From NCBI RefSeq assembly GCF_014695385.1, contig NZ_JACJOD010000024.1, forward strand, positions 62,001 to 126,000: a stretch of DNA of 64,000 bases. Direction: 5' to 3'. Numbering within the stretch: position 1 is the first letter of the stretch; every line of letters starts with the position of its first letter. The position numbers were made by a program, and so were the translations under genes. This DNA comes from Trichocoleus sp. FACHB-46 (GTDB lineage Bacteria > Cyanobacteriota > Cyanobacteriia > FACHB-46). Below are positions 26,729 through 35,628 of the stretch, in pieces. Below the pieces are notes generated by a model. The model searched no databases. It had not been told where the DNA came from and was given only the letters and a program-made list of their open reading frames with translations.

Positions 26729-27511
26729 CTACCCTTGCAACAGCGATTGAGCGCCATCGATCCAGACTTCTGTACCTGTGATGTGGCTGGAGTTGTCGGA
26801 GGCGAGGAAGAGGACGAGCTGGGCGACTTGTTCGGAGGTGCCTGGTTTGCCGTCGGTGAGGGGAATTTTGCCTTCCGGGAATTCGACGGGTTCTTGGATG
26901 TCTTCTAGGGCGCGGCGTTCGGTGTTTTCGTCGATGTTGGTAGTGATGGCTCCGGGGCAGATGACGTTGACGCGAATCCGGTGTTCGGCGAGTTCCAGCG
27001 CAGCCATTTTAGTGAAGGCAACCTGGCCAGCTTTGGAGCAGGCGTAGGCGGTGGCTCCGGTGTTGCTGAACATGCGGGTGCCGTTGACGGAGGAGGTAAC
27101 AATCACGGAGCCGCCTTGTTTCTTCAGCAGAGGGATGGCGTATTTGACGGTGAGAAAGGTGCCTTTGAGATTAATGTTGAGGGTTTTGTCCCACTCGTCG
27201 GGGTCTAGTTCTTCTAAGGCAGTCCAGACGCCGTTGATGCCAGCGTTGGCAAAGACAATATCTAATCTGCCCCATTTATCTGCGATCGCCTGAATCGCTT
27301 GCTGCATCGCCTCAGGTTGTGAGATGTCAGCTAGTACTGGGATGGCTTCTCCACCCGATTTTTGAATCTCTTCTAGGGTCTGTTGCACATCATCGTCACT
27401 GCGGCCTAAGGCGGCTACTTTGGCTCCTTCTTTTGCCAGGAGTTGAGCTGCGGCTTTACCAATTCCAGATCCGGCTCCTGTGACTAGTGCCACTCTCCCT
27501 GCCAGTTGCAT
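26729..27511 (-). CDS. Short-chain dehydrogenase/reductase (classical SDR)
   Basis: 260 aa from the ATG at 27511, which has a GAGGAG ribosome-binding site 8-13 bp upstream; the upstream in-frame start is a TTG inside that site. NAD(P)-binding TGAGSGIG near the N-terminus, the NAG motif in VFANAGINGV, the catalytic Ser in VIVTSSVNG, and Tyr/Lys in YACSKAG. The C-terminal VCPGAIT and GTEVWIDGAQSL are typical of glucose- or 3-oxoacyl-reductase-like SDRs. The substrate is unknown. A decayed SDR N-terminus lies just upstream on the same strand. Confidence 0.9.
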   Translation of the reverse strand: MQLAGRVALVTGAGSGIGKAAAQLLAKEGAKVAALGRSDDDVQQTLEEIQKSGGEAIPVLADISQPEAMQQAIQAIADKWGRLDIVFANAGINGVWTALEELDPDEWDKTLNINLKGTFLTVKYAIPLLKKQGGSVIVTSSVNGTRMFSNTGATAYACSKAGQVAFTKMAALELAEHRIRVNVICPGAITTNIDENTERRALEDIQEPVEFPEGKIPLTDGKPGTSEQVAQLVLFLASDNSSHITGTEVWIDGAQSLLQG

Positions 27512-27574
27512 ACGATCTGTTCTCCTCAAATGAATGGTAGCGATCGCTTACTTCACAAAATGAATCTCTCTATT

Positions 27575-27679
27575 TTTTAAGCCGTCTTTGGCTCCTGCTT
27601 GGCAAAACTGGTGGGCGATCGCTTCGCTAATTCCTGTGCCTGCTCCGGTGATAGTGGCAACCTTGTCTGCTAAACGTGC
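27575..27679 (-). pseudogene. Remnant of a second SDR gene (N-terminal fragment)
   Basis: Read leftward from 27679 the frame gives ARLADKVATITGAGTGIS, then EAIAHQFCQAGAK, a recognisable SDR start with cofactor motif TGAGTGI(S/G). After that the frame loses the SDR pattern, and no in-frame start precedes it (a stop lies in the upstream frame). The glycine that normally ends TGxxxGIG is Ser here. The rest of the gene is missing. It probably arose from deletion in an old tandem SDR pair. Confidence 0.65.
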
Positions 27680-27862
27680 GCTCGCAAACTACTCTTCTGG
27701 TTGAGATAGGCGCAGACAAAGTGCGACCTACTATCCCTCATGTTCTGCTTCCTTTAAGACTTTTCCTCTGTCTGTAGTAAGGTTTGGCTACCTCTATCTT
27801 CAGTGGGTTTAAGAGATGTAAATCCCCTGTTACCTTGCAGGAGTTGTATAAGTGAGATCCCG

Positions 27863-28363
27863 ATGACATTCACGAAAGACGAAACGATTAGAAGTAATGT
27901 AGAAGCCTTCCAAAGCTTAGATGTGGATCAGCAATTGGCGCTGTTCTATTTCATTTACAAAGAGATGGGTGGAGCCATTACGCCTGCTGCTCCTGGCGCT
28001 AGCACCGTTTCTCCTGAAATCGCTGAAGGGCTGTTCAACCAAGTCAAGGACATGTCCCATGAAGAGCAACTACAACTGCAACGTGATTTAATCACACACA
28101 AAAACGGTTTGCTGGCTCGTGAGTATGGCTCTATAGGCGACACTACCAAGTTGTTGTTCTGGTATCGCTTAGCTCAGGGGATGGATGCTGGCATTATCAG
28201 TCCATTGCCTGCTGACTATCAACTCGCCCCTGAAGCTCAAAGTCTGCTAGAGCAAATCAAAGGTCTACAATTCCAGCAGCAAATCACCCTCTTCCGTGAC
28301 CTAGTTTCCCCAATGGGTGTTGACTCCGCAACTGCTGAGCACGACAGCGAAACAGGTTTGTAA
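27863..28363 (+). CDS. Helical carotenoid protein (OCP N-terminal domain homologue)
   Basis: 166 aa from the ATG at 27863; an in-frame ATG at 27803 adds 20 residues without family likeness. It matches the all-helical N-terminal domain of orange carotenoid protein: LDVDQQLALFYFIYKEMG, then AAPGAS, TTKLLFWYRLAQGMD, PLPADYQL and a final helix QQITLFRDLVSPMG. Tyr32 and Trp100 fall near the positions of carotenoid-contacting Tyr and Trp of OCP. No C-terminal NTF2-like domain is attached or nearby. Family members bind a keto-carotenoid and quench singlet oxygen or phycobilisome energy. It ends in a strong terminator. Confidence 0.92.
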   Translation: MTFTKDETIRSNVEAFQSLDVDQQLALFYFIYKEMGGAITPAAPGASTVSPEIAEGLFNQVKDMSHEEQLQLQRDLITHKNGLLAREYGSIGDTTKLLFWYRLAQGMDAGIISPLPADYQLAPEAQSLLEQIKGLQFQQQITLFRDLVSPMGVDSATAEHDSETGL

Positions 28364-28471
28364 GTTAGCCTCAGAGCTTTCAAATCAAAAATTTTGATGG
28401 CAAGCTAAATCTCTTAGCCCTCTCAAATATTTCAATCACTCTTTAAATCACATTTCCTTCCAGAGTTAGAT

Positions 28472-28522
28472 AACTGCATTCATGTTGCTCAGTATTTGAG
28501 GCTCATGAATGCAGTTTTTTTA
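28472..28522 (+). terminator. Strong intrinsic terminator after the carotenoid protein gene
   Basis: AACTGCATTCATG (28472-28484) pairs perfectly with CATGAATGCAGTT (28504-28516). The loop contains a further CTCA/TGAG mini-stem, and a run of seven T ends the structure on the plus strand. It lies about 110 bp after the stop, in the 293-bp gap before the response regulator. Confidence 0.9.
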
Positions 28523-28656
28523 TGGTTTAAATCACTAAAAATTGTTTCAATCTGCTAATTAATTCTTGAGCAACGTGAAAACTGAAGCAGACTCAATCTC
28601 CACGTAGCCCTAGGGCGACCCTCAACTCTTAGTAATCAGTCATGTAGTAATCAGTC

Positions 28657-29211
28657 ATGGCAAATCAAAAAATTTTAGTCATCGATGATGGAAAAACCAT
28701 TCGCATGCAAGTGCGAGACATGTTGCCACAAGGCAGCTTTGAGTTTTTAGAAGCCAAAGACGGAGTTGAGGGCCTAGATTTAATTCGCAAAATTCGTCCC
28801 AACATCGTATTACTCGACTTCTTCATGCCGCGAATGAATGGCTGGGAAGTACTAGAGCAAATGCAAGCTCAACCAGAACTCCAAAGCATCCCGCTCGTAT
28901 TGATGTCAGGACGCAAAGAAGAAGTCGTCGAGAAAGTGCCAGACTTATTCGATCGCTTCGAGTTCATCGAGAAACCCTTCGGCCAAAAAGCCTTAATTGG
29001 AGCCTTACGCGCCGCGATCGCCAAATCCCGAACTCCAAAGCCAGCCGCGATCGCCACTCCCAAACCCGCCACCACTTCCACTGCTACCACCACTTCCAAC
29101 TCAGCCATCCCAGCCCTCAACGCCAAGCTCGATCAGATGCAAACAGACATCGACAGCTTGAAAAAACAACTCGTCCAAATCACCGGATTCATCAAGCAAA
29201 AACTCAAATAA
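28657..29211 (+). CDS. Response regulator with low-complexity linker and coiled-coil tail
   Basis: 184 aa. The receiver domain spans residues 1-120, with acidic Asp10/Asp11, phospho-acceptor Asp54 in VLLDFFMP, Ser84 and Lys106 in IEKPF. DDG replaces the usual DDS. A Pro/Ala/Thr/Ser-rich linker (about 123-147, e.g. ATPKPATTSTATTTS) joins it to a C-terminal coiled coil (LDQMQTDIDSLKKQLVQITG). There is no DNA-binding domain. The architecture fits a chemotaxis- or phototaxis-type output adaptor that dimerises through the tail. The partner is not in the window. Confidence 0.9.
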   Translation: MANQKILVIDDGKTIRMQVRDMLPQGSFEFLEAKDGVEGLDLIRKIRPNIVLLDFFMPRMNGWEVLEQMQAQPELQSIPLVLMSGRKEEVVEKVPDLFDRFEFIEKPFGQKALIGALRAAIAKSRTPKPAAIATPKPATTSTATTTSNSAIPALNAKLDQMQTDIDSLKKQLVQITGFIKQKLK

Positions 29212-29238
29212 CCCAATCTCGCACACCCCACAAAAATT

Positions 29239-29321
29239 CACTTCTGGAGGGGGTCTGGGGGACACAGCCGTCCCTCAGCGGGGGTTTGGGGGCAAGCGCC
29301 CCCAAGGGTTCGGATTTTCCC
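29239..29321. repeat. GC-rich dispersed repeat, copy B
   Basis: TCTGGAGGGGGTCTGGGGG onward to CCCCCAAGGGTTCGGATTTT. Opposite orientation to copy A and same orientation as copy C. It lies between the response regulator and hemC. Confidence 0.85.
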
Positions 29322-29450
29322 AAAACCAACAACACCCACCAACTTAATCATCTGTAACCATTCAACAGCAGTCATTCAAGCCCCTGCTGTCCATCGCTGC
29401 GGTAATCTGGAAAGAGTGACTTTAAGAAAACCCTTTCACTGCACTGCCTT

Positions 29451-30416
29451 ATGTCCTCCGCTGTTTCCAGTCCTGCTCGCACAATCCGCATCGGTTCGCG
29501 TAAAAGTCAGTTGGCTTTAGTTCAGACCTACTGGGTTCAGGAACAGTTACAAAAAGCCTTCCCGGATCGGACATTTGAAGTGCACACCATGAGCACTCAA
29601 GGCGACAAAATTCTTGATGTTGCGCTCGCCAAAATTGGTGACAAAGGGCTGTTCACCAAAGAACTAGAGCTAGGCATGATCAACAACGAGATTGACTTTG
29701 CCGTCCACTCCCTCAAAGATTTACCCACTCGCCTACCCGAAGGACTGATGCTAGGTTGCGTCACCGAGCGCGAAAACCCCGCCGACGCTCTAGTGGTTCA
29801 CGAAAAGCATAAAGACAAACAGCTCGCCACCCTACCCGCTGGAGCCGTCATCGGCACCTCCTCGCTACGTCGCTTGGCCCAACTGCGTCACCACTATCCC
29901 CACCTCAGCTTCAAAGACGTGCGCGGCAACCTCAACACCCGCCTCGCCAAACTGGATGCAGGTGAGTATGACGCTTTGATCTTGGCAGTCGCAGGTCTGC
30001 ATCGCTTGGGCATGGGCGATCGCATTCACCAAGCTATTCCTTCTGAGGTGTCTCTCCACGCTGTGGGCCAAGGTGCCTTGGGGATTGAGTGCCGTGAAGG
30101 CGACGCAGAAGTGCTGAACGTGATCAAAGCTTTAGAGCACACTCCTACCGCGCAACGCTGCTATGCCGAACGCGCCTTCTTGCGCGAACTCGAAGGGGGT
30201 TGCCAAGTACCCATCGGCGTGAACACCGAGATTAACGGCGATGCCCTTACCCTCACCGGACTAGTTGCCAGCTTAGACGGCCAAACCATCATCAAAGAGA
30301 GCATTACAGGCCCTGCCACTGAAGCCGAACGCTTAGGTACAGAGCTAGCCAACCAGGCCAAGCAGCAAGGTGCCCAAGAAATCTTGAATCAGATTACTGC
30401 TGAAATGCGTAGCTAA
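29451..30416 (+). CDS. hemC: Hydroxymethylbilane synthase (porphobilinogen deaminase)
   Basis: 321 aa, the usual length. It polymerises four porphobilinogen units in tetrapyrrole synthesis, feeding haem, chlorophyll and bilins. Conserved parts are [31 protein letters not shown] (the catalytic Asp and the Lys/Asp region), [26 protein letters not shown] and [10 protein letters not shown]. The cofactor-attachment Cys is in [10 protein letters not shown], near residue 250. A terminator follows the gene, so it is transcribed alone. Confidence 0.97.
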   Translation: MSSAVSSPARTIRIGSRKSQLALVQTYWVQEQLQKAFPDRTFEVHTMSTQGDKILDVALAKIGDKGLFTKELELGMINNEIDFAVHSLKDLPTRLPEGLMLGCVTERENPADALVVHEKHKDKQLATLPAGAVIGTSSLRRLAQLRHHYPHLSFKDVRGNLNTRLAKLDAGEYDALILAVAGLHRLGMGDRIHQAIPSEVSLHAVGQGALGIECREGDAEVLNVIKALEHTPTAQRCYAERAFLRELEGGCQVPIGVNTEINGDALTLTGLVASLDGQTIIKESITGPATEAERLGTELANQAKQQGAQEILNQITAEMRS

Positions 30417-30440
30417 CTTAGTTTTGCCTTGTACTGTAGT

Positions 30441-30467
30441 GGCACCTCTCGTGGGTGCCTTTTTTTG
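30441..30467 (+). terminator. Intrinsic terminator after hemC
   Basis: GGCACC (30441-30446) and GGTGCC (30454-30459) form a stem with a 7-nt loop followed by seven T. It ends 50 bp after the hemC stop. Confidence 0.85.
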
Positions 30468-30619
30468 TGAAGTTTGCAGAGAAATAGGGCATGGAGTGCG
30501 ATCGCCATCTAGTCAGCTAGAGAGAAAGTGGCAGGAGTCGGTATGATGACGTTACCAGTTCGGCCAATTTGCCAATCTGACCTGTTCAGCTAACCATTTC
30601 AGGGGATACAGGAATTAAC

Positions 30620-32038
30620 ATGCGAATTCTGTTTGTTGCCGCAGAAGCAGCCCCAGTTGCCAAAGTGGGTGGGATGGGAGATGTTGTGGGTGCCCTACCA
30701 CAAGTGTTGCGCCAGATGGGCCACGATGTCCGCATCTTTATGCCCTACTACGGCTTCCTGCCAGATAAGATGTCAATTCCAGCCGAGCCTGTTTGGTCGG
30801 GTAGCGCCATGTTCCAGACATTTTCTGTTTACGAAAGTGTGCTTCCTGGGACTGATGTACCCCTGTATTTGTTTAGCCACCCAGCCTTCCTACCCCGGCA
30901 TATTTACTCTGGTGAGGACGAGGATTGGCGGTTCACCCTGTTTTCCAATGGAGCGGCTGAGTTTGCTTGGAACTATTGGAAGCCGAACATTATTCACTGC
31001 CACGATTGGCATACAGGCATGATCCCTGTCTGGATGCACCAAACGTCTGATATTGGCACCGTGTTCACGATTCATAACCTGGCTTACCAAGGGCCGTGGC
31101 GCTGGAAGCTAGAGCAAATGACTTGGTGCCCTTGGTATATGCAAGGTCATAACACAATGGCGGCAGCCGTGCAGTATGCCGACCGAGTCACTACCGTTTC
31201 GCCCACCTACGCCCAGCAAATCCAAACGGCTGCTTACGGGGAAACGCTGGAGGGGTTGTTATCTTTCATTAGTGGCAAGCTGAGCGGCATTGTCAATGGC
31301 ATTGACATGGATTCTTACAATCCAGAAACGGATAAGCGCCTGACGCAAACTTTTAATGCTGATACGCTCGATCGCCGTCCTGCTAACAAGATTGCGATCC
31401 AAGAAGAAGTGGGGTTAGAAGTCAACTCTAAAGCTTTCTTGATTGGCATTGTGACCCGATTGGTGGAGCAGAAGGGCATCGACTTAATTATTCAAGTGCT
31501 CGATCGCTTTATGTCTTACACAGATTCCCAGTTTATTTTGTTGGGAACGGGCGATCGCTACTATGAAACCCAGATGTGGCAAATTGCTTCTCGCTATCCC
31601 GGTCGGATGGCGGCTTATTTGCTTTACAACGATGCTTTAGCGCGGCGCATCTACGCCGGATCAGATGCTTTCCTAATGCCTTCTCGGTTTGAGCCTTGTG
31701 GCATTAGCCAAATGCTGGCAATGCGGTATGGCTGTGTCCCGATTGTGCGCCGCACAGGTGGTCTGGTAGATACCGTCAGCCACCACGACCCGATGAATCA
31801 TACAGGTACGGGCTACTGCTTCGATCGCTACGAACCGCTGGATCTCTATACCTGTATGGTGCGCGCTTGGGAAGGCTTCCGCTTCAAGCCGCAATGGCAA
31901 GAAATGCAGCAGCGCGGCATGCACACCGACTTTAGCTGGGATAAATCTGCTAGAGAGTACTCCAATCTCTATAACGACATCCTAGGCATCCCCAACGAGG
32001 CTCCAGAACCAGAGAAGCAACTCGAAGGTGTGCATTAA
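30620..32038 (+). CDS. glgA: Glycogen synthase (GT5, ADP-glucose)
   Basis: 472 aa, the usual length. It transfers glucose from ADP-glucose to alpha-1,4-glucan chains in the cytoplasm. The substrate-binding [13 protein letters not shown] lies at the N-terminus, ending near residue 28. [24 protein letters not shown] and [14 protein letters not shown] follow. The C-terminal Rossmann domain has [12 protein letters not shown] and [20 protein letters not shown], containing the catalytic Glu, then [10 protein letters not shown]. The stop codon abuts that of the convergent nuclease gene with no spacer. Confidence 0.97.
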   Translation: MRILFVAAEAAPVAKVGGMGDVVGALPQVLRQMGHDVRIFMPYYGFLPDKMSIPAEPVWSGSAMFQTFSVYESVLPGTDVPLYLFSHPAFLPRHIYSGEDEDWRFTLFSNGAAEFAWNYWKPNIIHCHDWHTGMIPVWMHQTSDIGTVFTIHNLAYQGPWRWKLEQMTWCPWYMQGHNTMAAAVQYADRVTTVSPTYAQQIQTAAYGETLEGLLSFISGKLSGIVNGIDMDSYNPETDKRLTQTFNADTLDRRPANKIAIQEEVGLEVNSKAFLIGIVTRLVEQKGIDLIIQVLDRFMSYTDSQFILLGTGDRYYETQMWQIASRYPGRMAAYLLYNDALARRIYAGSDAFLMPSRFEPCGISQMLAMRYGCVPIVRRTGGLVDTVSHHDPMNHTGTGYCFDRYEPLDLYTCMVRAWEGFRFKPQWQEMQQRGMHTDFSWDKSAREYSNLYNDILGIPNEAPEPEKQLEGVH

Positions 32039-32617
32039 CTAGCGATTTTGGGCGCGAAATTCCGCCGGAGTCAGGCGCATGGGTTCGTTAGGGTTCCAAA
32101 TGCCCACCCCCATGAGTCTGGCTTTTTCTTGGGCACGCTTTAATCGCTGGTCGTACTTGGTATTGGGCGATCGCGGTACTGCCAACGCATAGCCCGCTTC
32201 TACTAGCTTTTCGTTGAGTAGCTTGCCATCTAGCCAAACATAGGCCAGTGTTCGTTCATAGCGGTCACGGGATTCTAGCCCAGGTTCTAGTAGCACAGGC
32301 TTACTGCCGATCAGACGCTCTAGTTGTTGCTTAGCAGCGGGTCCCCAAGGTTGCTGGGCTAAATCTGGCGCATCAATGCCAATCAGCCGTACTCGTTCCG
32401 GTGTACCAGGGGAGTTATTAGCAGGACTGATCTCAATCGCCTGTCCATTGGCGATCTGCTCCACTTTTACTAAGGTGCCTTGAGCTGACATCGGGCTTTG
32501 GCAGGCTGTCAGTGAAGCTACTAGCAACCAGAGGCCGCAGCCAACTCCCAACCTTTGCCACCACCGCCAGCTCTGGAAACGCGATCGCTCCTGGTCTTGG
32601 CTCACTCTCAATCTCAA
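32039..32617 (-). CDS. Exported or lipid-anchored thermonuclease (SNase) family protein
   Basis: 192 aa. Long basic N-terminus and hydrophobic segment (GVGCGLWLLVASLTACQS) with a plausible lipobox LTAC, so it is probably a lipoprotein facing the periplasm. The SNase OB-fold follows: RVRLIGIDAPDLAQ (Arg and the Ca-ligand Asp), RDRYERTLAYVWLDG (catalytic Glu and Arg), LLNEKLVEAGYA and ARLMGVGIWN. All key residues for phosphodiester cleavage are present. The likely role is extracytoplasmic DNA/RNA breakdown. Confidence 0.88.
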   Translation of the reverse strand: MRLRVSQDQERSRFQSWRWWQRLGVGCGLWLLVASLTACQSPMSAQGTLVKVEQIANGQAIEISPANNSPGTPERVRLIGIDAPDLAQQPWGPAAKQQLERLIGSKPVLLEPGLESRDRYERTLAYVWLDGKLLNEKLVEAGYALAVPRSPNTKYDQRLKRAQEKARLMGVGIWNPNEPMRLTPAEFRAQNR

Positions 32618-32648
32618 ATCTAAAACCTCAAATCCTCAAGCGGCAATT

Positions 32649-33017
32649 CTAGTCTTCGTCCAAAGGCAGACCTACTTTGATCTTGCCTTTGCCAAAATAG
32701 CGACCAAATTGCAGCTCATAGACTTCATCTTCGTCTTGAGTTTCTACCTCTAAATCAGAGCGGGGGTAGCTGACACAGAGCAAGGCATAGCCGCGATCGC
32801 GCAAATGGGGAGAAAGACCCACTGCTTCCGGCTGAGCGAGTTCACCAGAGACAACGCGCACCGCACAGCTCGTGCAAGCCCCATTGCGACAAGCAAAGGG
32901 CAGCTCTACCCCTTGGTTCTCGGCGCTATGCAGGATATAGCGATCTTCTGGTACCTGAACCGTGTGGTGGGTACCTTTCTGGCGGTAATGGATGCGAACA
33001 GAATAGGAACGGGTCAT
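32649..33017 (-). CDS. [2Fe-2S] ferredoxin with C-terminal extension (FdC2-like)
   Basis: 122 aa from the ATG at 33017; nine extra in-frame residues upstream are not conserved-looking. Plant-type ferredoxin fold with cluster ligands Cys43, Cys48, Cys51 (FACRNGACTSC) and Cys81 (YALLCVSYPRSDLEVETQDE). After the normal domain end an extra tail begins YELQFGRYFGKG and ends KVGLPLDED. That QFGRYF tail recalls the FdC2 class of chloroplast/cyanobacterial ferredoxins linked to photosynthetic or chlorophyll metabolism. The class assignment is by memory of the motif. Confidence 0.88.
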   Translation of the reverse strand: MTRSYSVRIHYRQKGTHHTVQVPEDRYILHSAENQGVELPFACRNGACTSCAVRVVSGELAQPEAVGLSPHLRDRGYALLCVSYPRSDLEVETQDEDEVYELQFGRYFGKGKIKVGLPLDED

Positions 33018-33161
33018 GAATCTCAAAGCGCGCAAGCACTGCAATCAGGGATTTGTCCATTCAGTAGCAGAGAATTTCCGCAGAAAACTCAGTGCCACAA
33101 TGACAATGGACTATCTATAACTGTGCCAGCTTTTGACCATCCCTGAGACAAATCTAGGCGC

Positions 33162-33806
33162 TTAGCACTGATAAATCCGTTTTTTCGAGTAAAGATTTTT
33201 GATATGAGTTTTGACGGTGTTAAGGCTGACTTGCAAGGTTTGAGCGATCTCTTGGTAGCTATACTCCTGTTTCAGCAACAGCCAAATCTCGGCTTCTCGC
33301 TTGGTTAGTTCCAGTTGGGTTTGCACCAACTGCAATTCTTCTTCTAAGATGGCTTGGCGATCTTGCAGCACAATTAAGATTGCCTGCTCTAGGTTAGCAG
33401 CCGCAGTTGGTTCACCGGAGTTGGGTAGACCTTTGAGCCAGCGAGCCGAAACTTGTAGTCTCATCGTCGGCTCAATTTGGTAATCCGCTAAGACCACCTG
33501 GCTTTCTGGGCAGTTACGTCGCAGAAAGAGGCGGCAAAAGGTTTCCAGCTCCTCTGGCAAAGTTGAGCGCGAGGGCGGGAACCAACGGCACAGTTCTACC
33601 GCCCGCTGATTCCAATAAATCAGCTGGAGGGTGGGGGACACCACCACAAACCCTTGGCCTAATGAATTCAGGACAACCTGTAACAGCGCCAAATCCAGCC
33701 TGGCAACCTGCTGTTCTAAGCTAGGGGCAGGCGATCGCTCTGAGTCCACCGCTACAGCAGAGGTAGAGAGTGGAAATGAGTTGCTCATCTGAGCCTTCGA
33801 GTTCAA
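33162..33806 (-). CDS. LuxR-type transcriptional regulator with PAS-like sensor
   Basis: 214 aa. Residues about 30-140 look PAS-like (VVLNSLGQGFVVVSPTLQLI then YWNQRAVELCRWF). The C-terminal helix-turn-helix of the LuxR/GerE class spans LTKREAEIWLLLKQEYSYQE, then IAQTLQVSLNTVKTHIKNLY. No receiver domain is present. It probably binds DNA as a dimer in response to a small ligand or redox signal. The start at 33806 is likely, with a second ATG 6 codons on. It is in the same direction as the ferredoxin gene 144 bp downstream, so cotranscription is possible. Confidence 0.85.
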   Translation of the reverse strand: MNSKAQMSNSFPLSTSAVAVDSERSPAPSLEQQVARLDLALLQVVLNSLGQGFVVVSPTLQLIYWNQRAVELCRWFPPSRSTLPEELETFCRLFLRRNCPESQVVLADYQIEPTMRLQVSARWLKGLPNSGEPTAAANLEQAILIVLQDRQAILEEELQLVQTQLELTKREAEIWLLLKQEYSYQEIAQTLQVSLNTVKTHIKNLYSKKRIYQC

Positions 33807-34185
33807 AGCTTTTCCTCCAAGCCGAAATAGGGGTTGAACTCAACTCCTAGAGAAGACATAGAGCAATAGGTAGGTGAATAATTTCAGAGAAAAGTCAGTG
33901 GTGTTACTAGCGCCAGTCAGTCTAGTGTCGTTAGTAACAGCGTCAGCGATAGGCAATTGGCTAGATGCCTTACGAAAACGTAGCTTCTCAAGCGGGTGAT
34001 ATAAATTACATTAGCTGATGCAGATTTTTGTTTATAGCGGTAAAAGTCAGATAAAAGTCAGATCTAGGTCAGTAAAAGTAAATGATGGAAGCTTATTTAG
34101 AAATAACTCGCCAAAACCTAGCCACTTCTGGTAGTATTTGCTAAGATAGAAATCCTGTGCTGAAATAAGCAGTACAGACCCCCCA
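33807..34185. other. 379-bp gap with inverted repeat and small direct repeats
   Basis: No gene. GTTACTAGCG (33903-33912) pairs with CGTTAGTAAC (33929-33938) except for one base, a 10-bp inverted repeat with a 16-nt spacer, a possible regulator site upstream of the LuxR-type gene. AAAAGTCAGAT occurs twice in tandem at about 34043-34062, with a related AAAAGTCAG near 33893. The region leads into tRNA-Ser on the plus strand. Confidence 0.4.
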
Positions 34186-34270
34186 GGAGAGATGGCCGAG
34201 TGGTTGAAGGCGCAGCACTGGAAATGCTGTTTAGGGCAACTTAACGAGGGTTCGAATCCCTCTCTCTCCG
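34186..34270 (+). tRNA. trnS-GGA: tRNA-Ser (anticodon GGA)
   Basis: 85 nt without encoded CCA. The acceptor stem is GGAGAGA / TCTCTCC with discriminator G. The anticodon stem is CAGCA / TGCTG with loop CTGGAAA (anticodon GGA, reading UCC and UCU). A long variable arm typical of tRNA-Ser and a T-arm GAGGG-TTCGAAT-CCCTC complete the cloverleaf. It stands alone. Confidence 0.97.
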
Positions 34271-34399
34271 TTCCCAAAGATATTCTGCAAATATTAGGTT
34301 AAGGCGATCGCCCTGTCCTTGTATCACACTACGCACTTCCACCTTAGAGAGGTTGGGCTATGATCCCCATAGCTTCCTAGGGATAAGGTGTGAGTCAGA

Positions 34400-35050
34400 A
34401 TGAATGTGAATGAGCTGCTAAAGCGTTATACAGCGGGTGAGAAGGATTTTGGTGCCATAGAACTACCAAAAGCACCGCTACAGGCAGTCATTCTAAGGGG
34501 AATTAGCCTGAAAGGAGCTGATTTAGTAGGCGCGAACCTGAGTGGCGCTGATCTCAGCGGCGCTGACCTGAGTGGTGCTAACCTAACAGGCGCTAATTTA
34601 ACGGGTGCCATTCTGAGCCGAGCCCGTTTGATAGACGCAATTTTGAGAGTGGCTAATTTGACCCGAGCTGATTTAGTCAAAGCTGATCTCAGTCGAGCTA
34701 ATTTAGTAGGGGCGAAACTAAAAGCAGCAAACTTAGTTCAAGCCAATCTCAGCCGCGCTAGTTTAGGAGAAGCCGACTTACACGGAGCGAATCTGTATCA
34801 GGCTAATCTGCGACGGGCTCACTTATATGAAGCAGATCTGATTGGAGCAACGTTGCAAGGCGTAGATTTGAGCAGTGCTGACCTGCTAGGTGCCAGTTTA
34901 ATCCGGGCTGACCTGACAGATGCTATTTTGACTGCCGCAGATTTAAGCCATACTCAATGGACAGGCATCAATCTAACAGGGGCGAAGTTGCATGGGGCTA
35001 CGTTGCCAGAAGGAATGCTGGCTCTGGTGCAGTCCTACTCGCTGAGCTAG
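34400..35050 (+). CDS. Pentapeptide-repeat protein
   Basis: 216 aa. From about residue 33 to 205 the sequence is an uninterrupted array of A(D/N)Lxx pentapeptides (e.g. ADLVGANLSGADLSGADLSG), which folds as a right-handed quadrilateral beta-helix. The short N-terminal cap (VNELLKRYTAGEKDFGAIEL) is the type seen before many cyanobacterial repeat proteins. No signal peptide is seen, so it is cytoplasmic. The function is unknown; some relatives mimic DNA, most have no known role. A second pentapeptide gene lies at 54212. Confidence 0.9.
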   Translation: MNVNELLKRYTAGEKDFGAIELPKAPLQAVILRGISLKGADLVGANLSGADLSGADLSGANLTGANLTGAILSRARLIDAILRVANLTRADLVKADLSRANLVGAKLKAANLVQANLSRASLGEADLHGANLYQANLRRAHLYEADLIGATLQGVDLSSADLLGASLIRADLTDAILTAADLSHTQWTGINLTGAKLHGATLPEGMLALVQSYSLS

Positions 35051-35070
35051 CGCCGTTCTTGCCCCCTGGT

Positions 35071-35628
35071 CTATTCAGCTCCTTTGGTCACAACGTCACG
35101 CTTCAAAGTCCGATAAGCCACAGATCGAGGCTTCTCTGGGATGACACTAACACTGCCATCCGCTTCCATATAAGCAGCCTTGACATCTGCAAGTTCTTCA
35201 ATCCCTTGTTGGCGAAATTGACTCATTAATTCATCTTCGGTGATCAGTTCTCGCCGCAGGTTGCGCCGTAACAGTTTACCTTTTTCAACTAAGAGCAAGG
35301 GTGGGGGATTGAGGAATTGCTGCACCGCTGGAAAACGAAAGCCTAACCAATTGAGAGCGTAGCTCCAAAAAATGACGGTGCCAATCAGAACCGCCCCTTC
35401 TGTAATGGAAGTGTAGTCCCGCGCCATCGCGTTCTGAGCAGCCTCAGCAAATAAAACTACGACTAACAAATCTGTAATTGCCAAGCTGCCTAATTGCCGA
35501 CTGGGGAGCGATCGCAGAACCCCAAACAACACTAGATAAACAATTGAACCCCGCACAAAAAGCTCAACCAAAGAGAGGTTAGGGACAAATAGCTCTCGCC
35601 AATCAACGCTGAATAAGGAACTCATCAA
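35071..35628 (-). CDS. DUF421 (YetF-like) membrane protein
   Basis: 185 aa. Three N-terminal membrane helices (about 24-115: LFVRGSIVYLVLFGVLRSLP, SLAITDLLVVVLFAEAAQNA, GAVLIGTVIFWSYALNWLGF) are followed by a cytoplasmic alpha/beta domain, LLLVEKGKLLRRNLRRELIT then ELMSQFRQQGIEELADVKAA, typical of DUF421. The function is unsettled. Its start overlaps the 3' end of the alpha/beta hydrolase gene by 26 bp on the same strand, a sign of translational coupling. Confidence 0.88.
   Translation of the reverse strand: MMSSLFSVDWRELFVPNLSLVELFVRGSIVYLVLFGVLRSLPSRQLGSLAITDLLVVVLFAEAAQNAMARDYTSITEGAVLIGTVIFWSYALNWLGFRFPAVQQFLNPPPLLLVEKGKLLRRNLRRELITEDELMSQFRQQGIEELADVKAAYMEADGSVSVIPEKPRSVAYRTLKRDVVTKGAE

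Noticed and set aside
27780-27800. NtcA-like site GTAAGGTTTGGCTAC before the carotenoid protein gene
   Set aside because: The spacer between GTA and TAC is nine bases; the NtcA consensus needs eight, and no -10 box lies at the right distance.
34047-34277. Leftward 76-codon frame across the tRNA
   Set aside because: It reads through tRNA-Ser on the opposite strand, the usual cause of such false frames, and its translated tRNA part is a well-known artefact.
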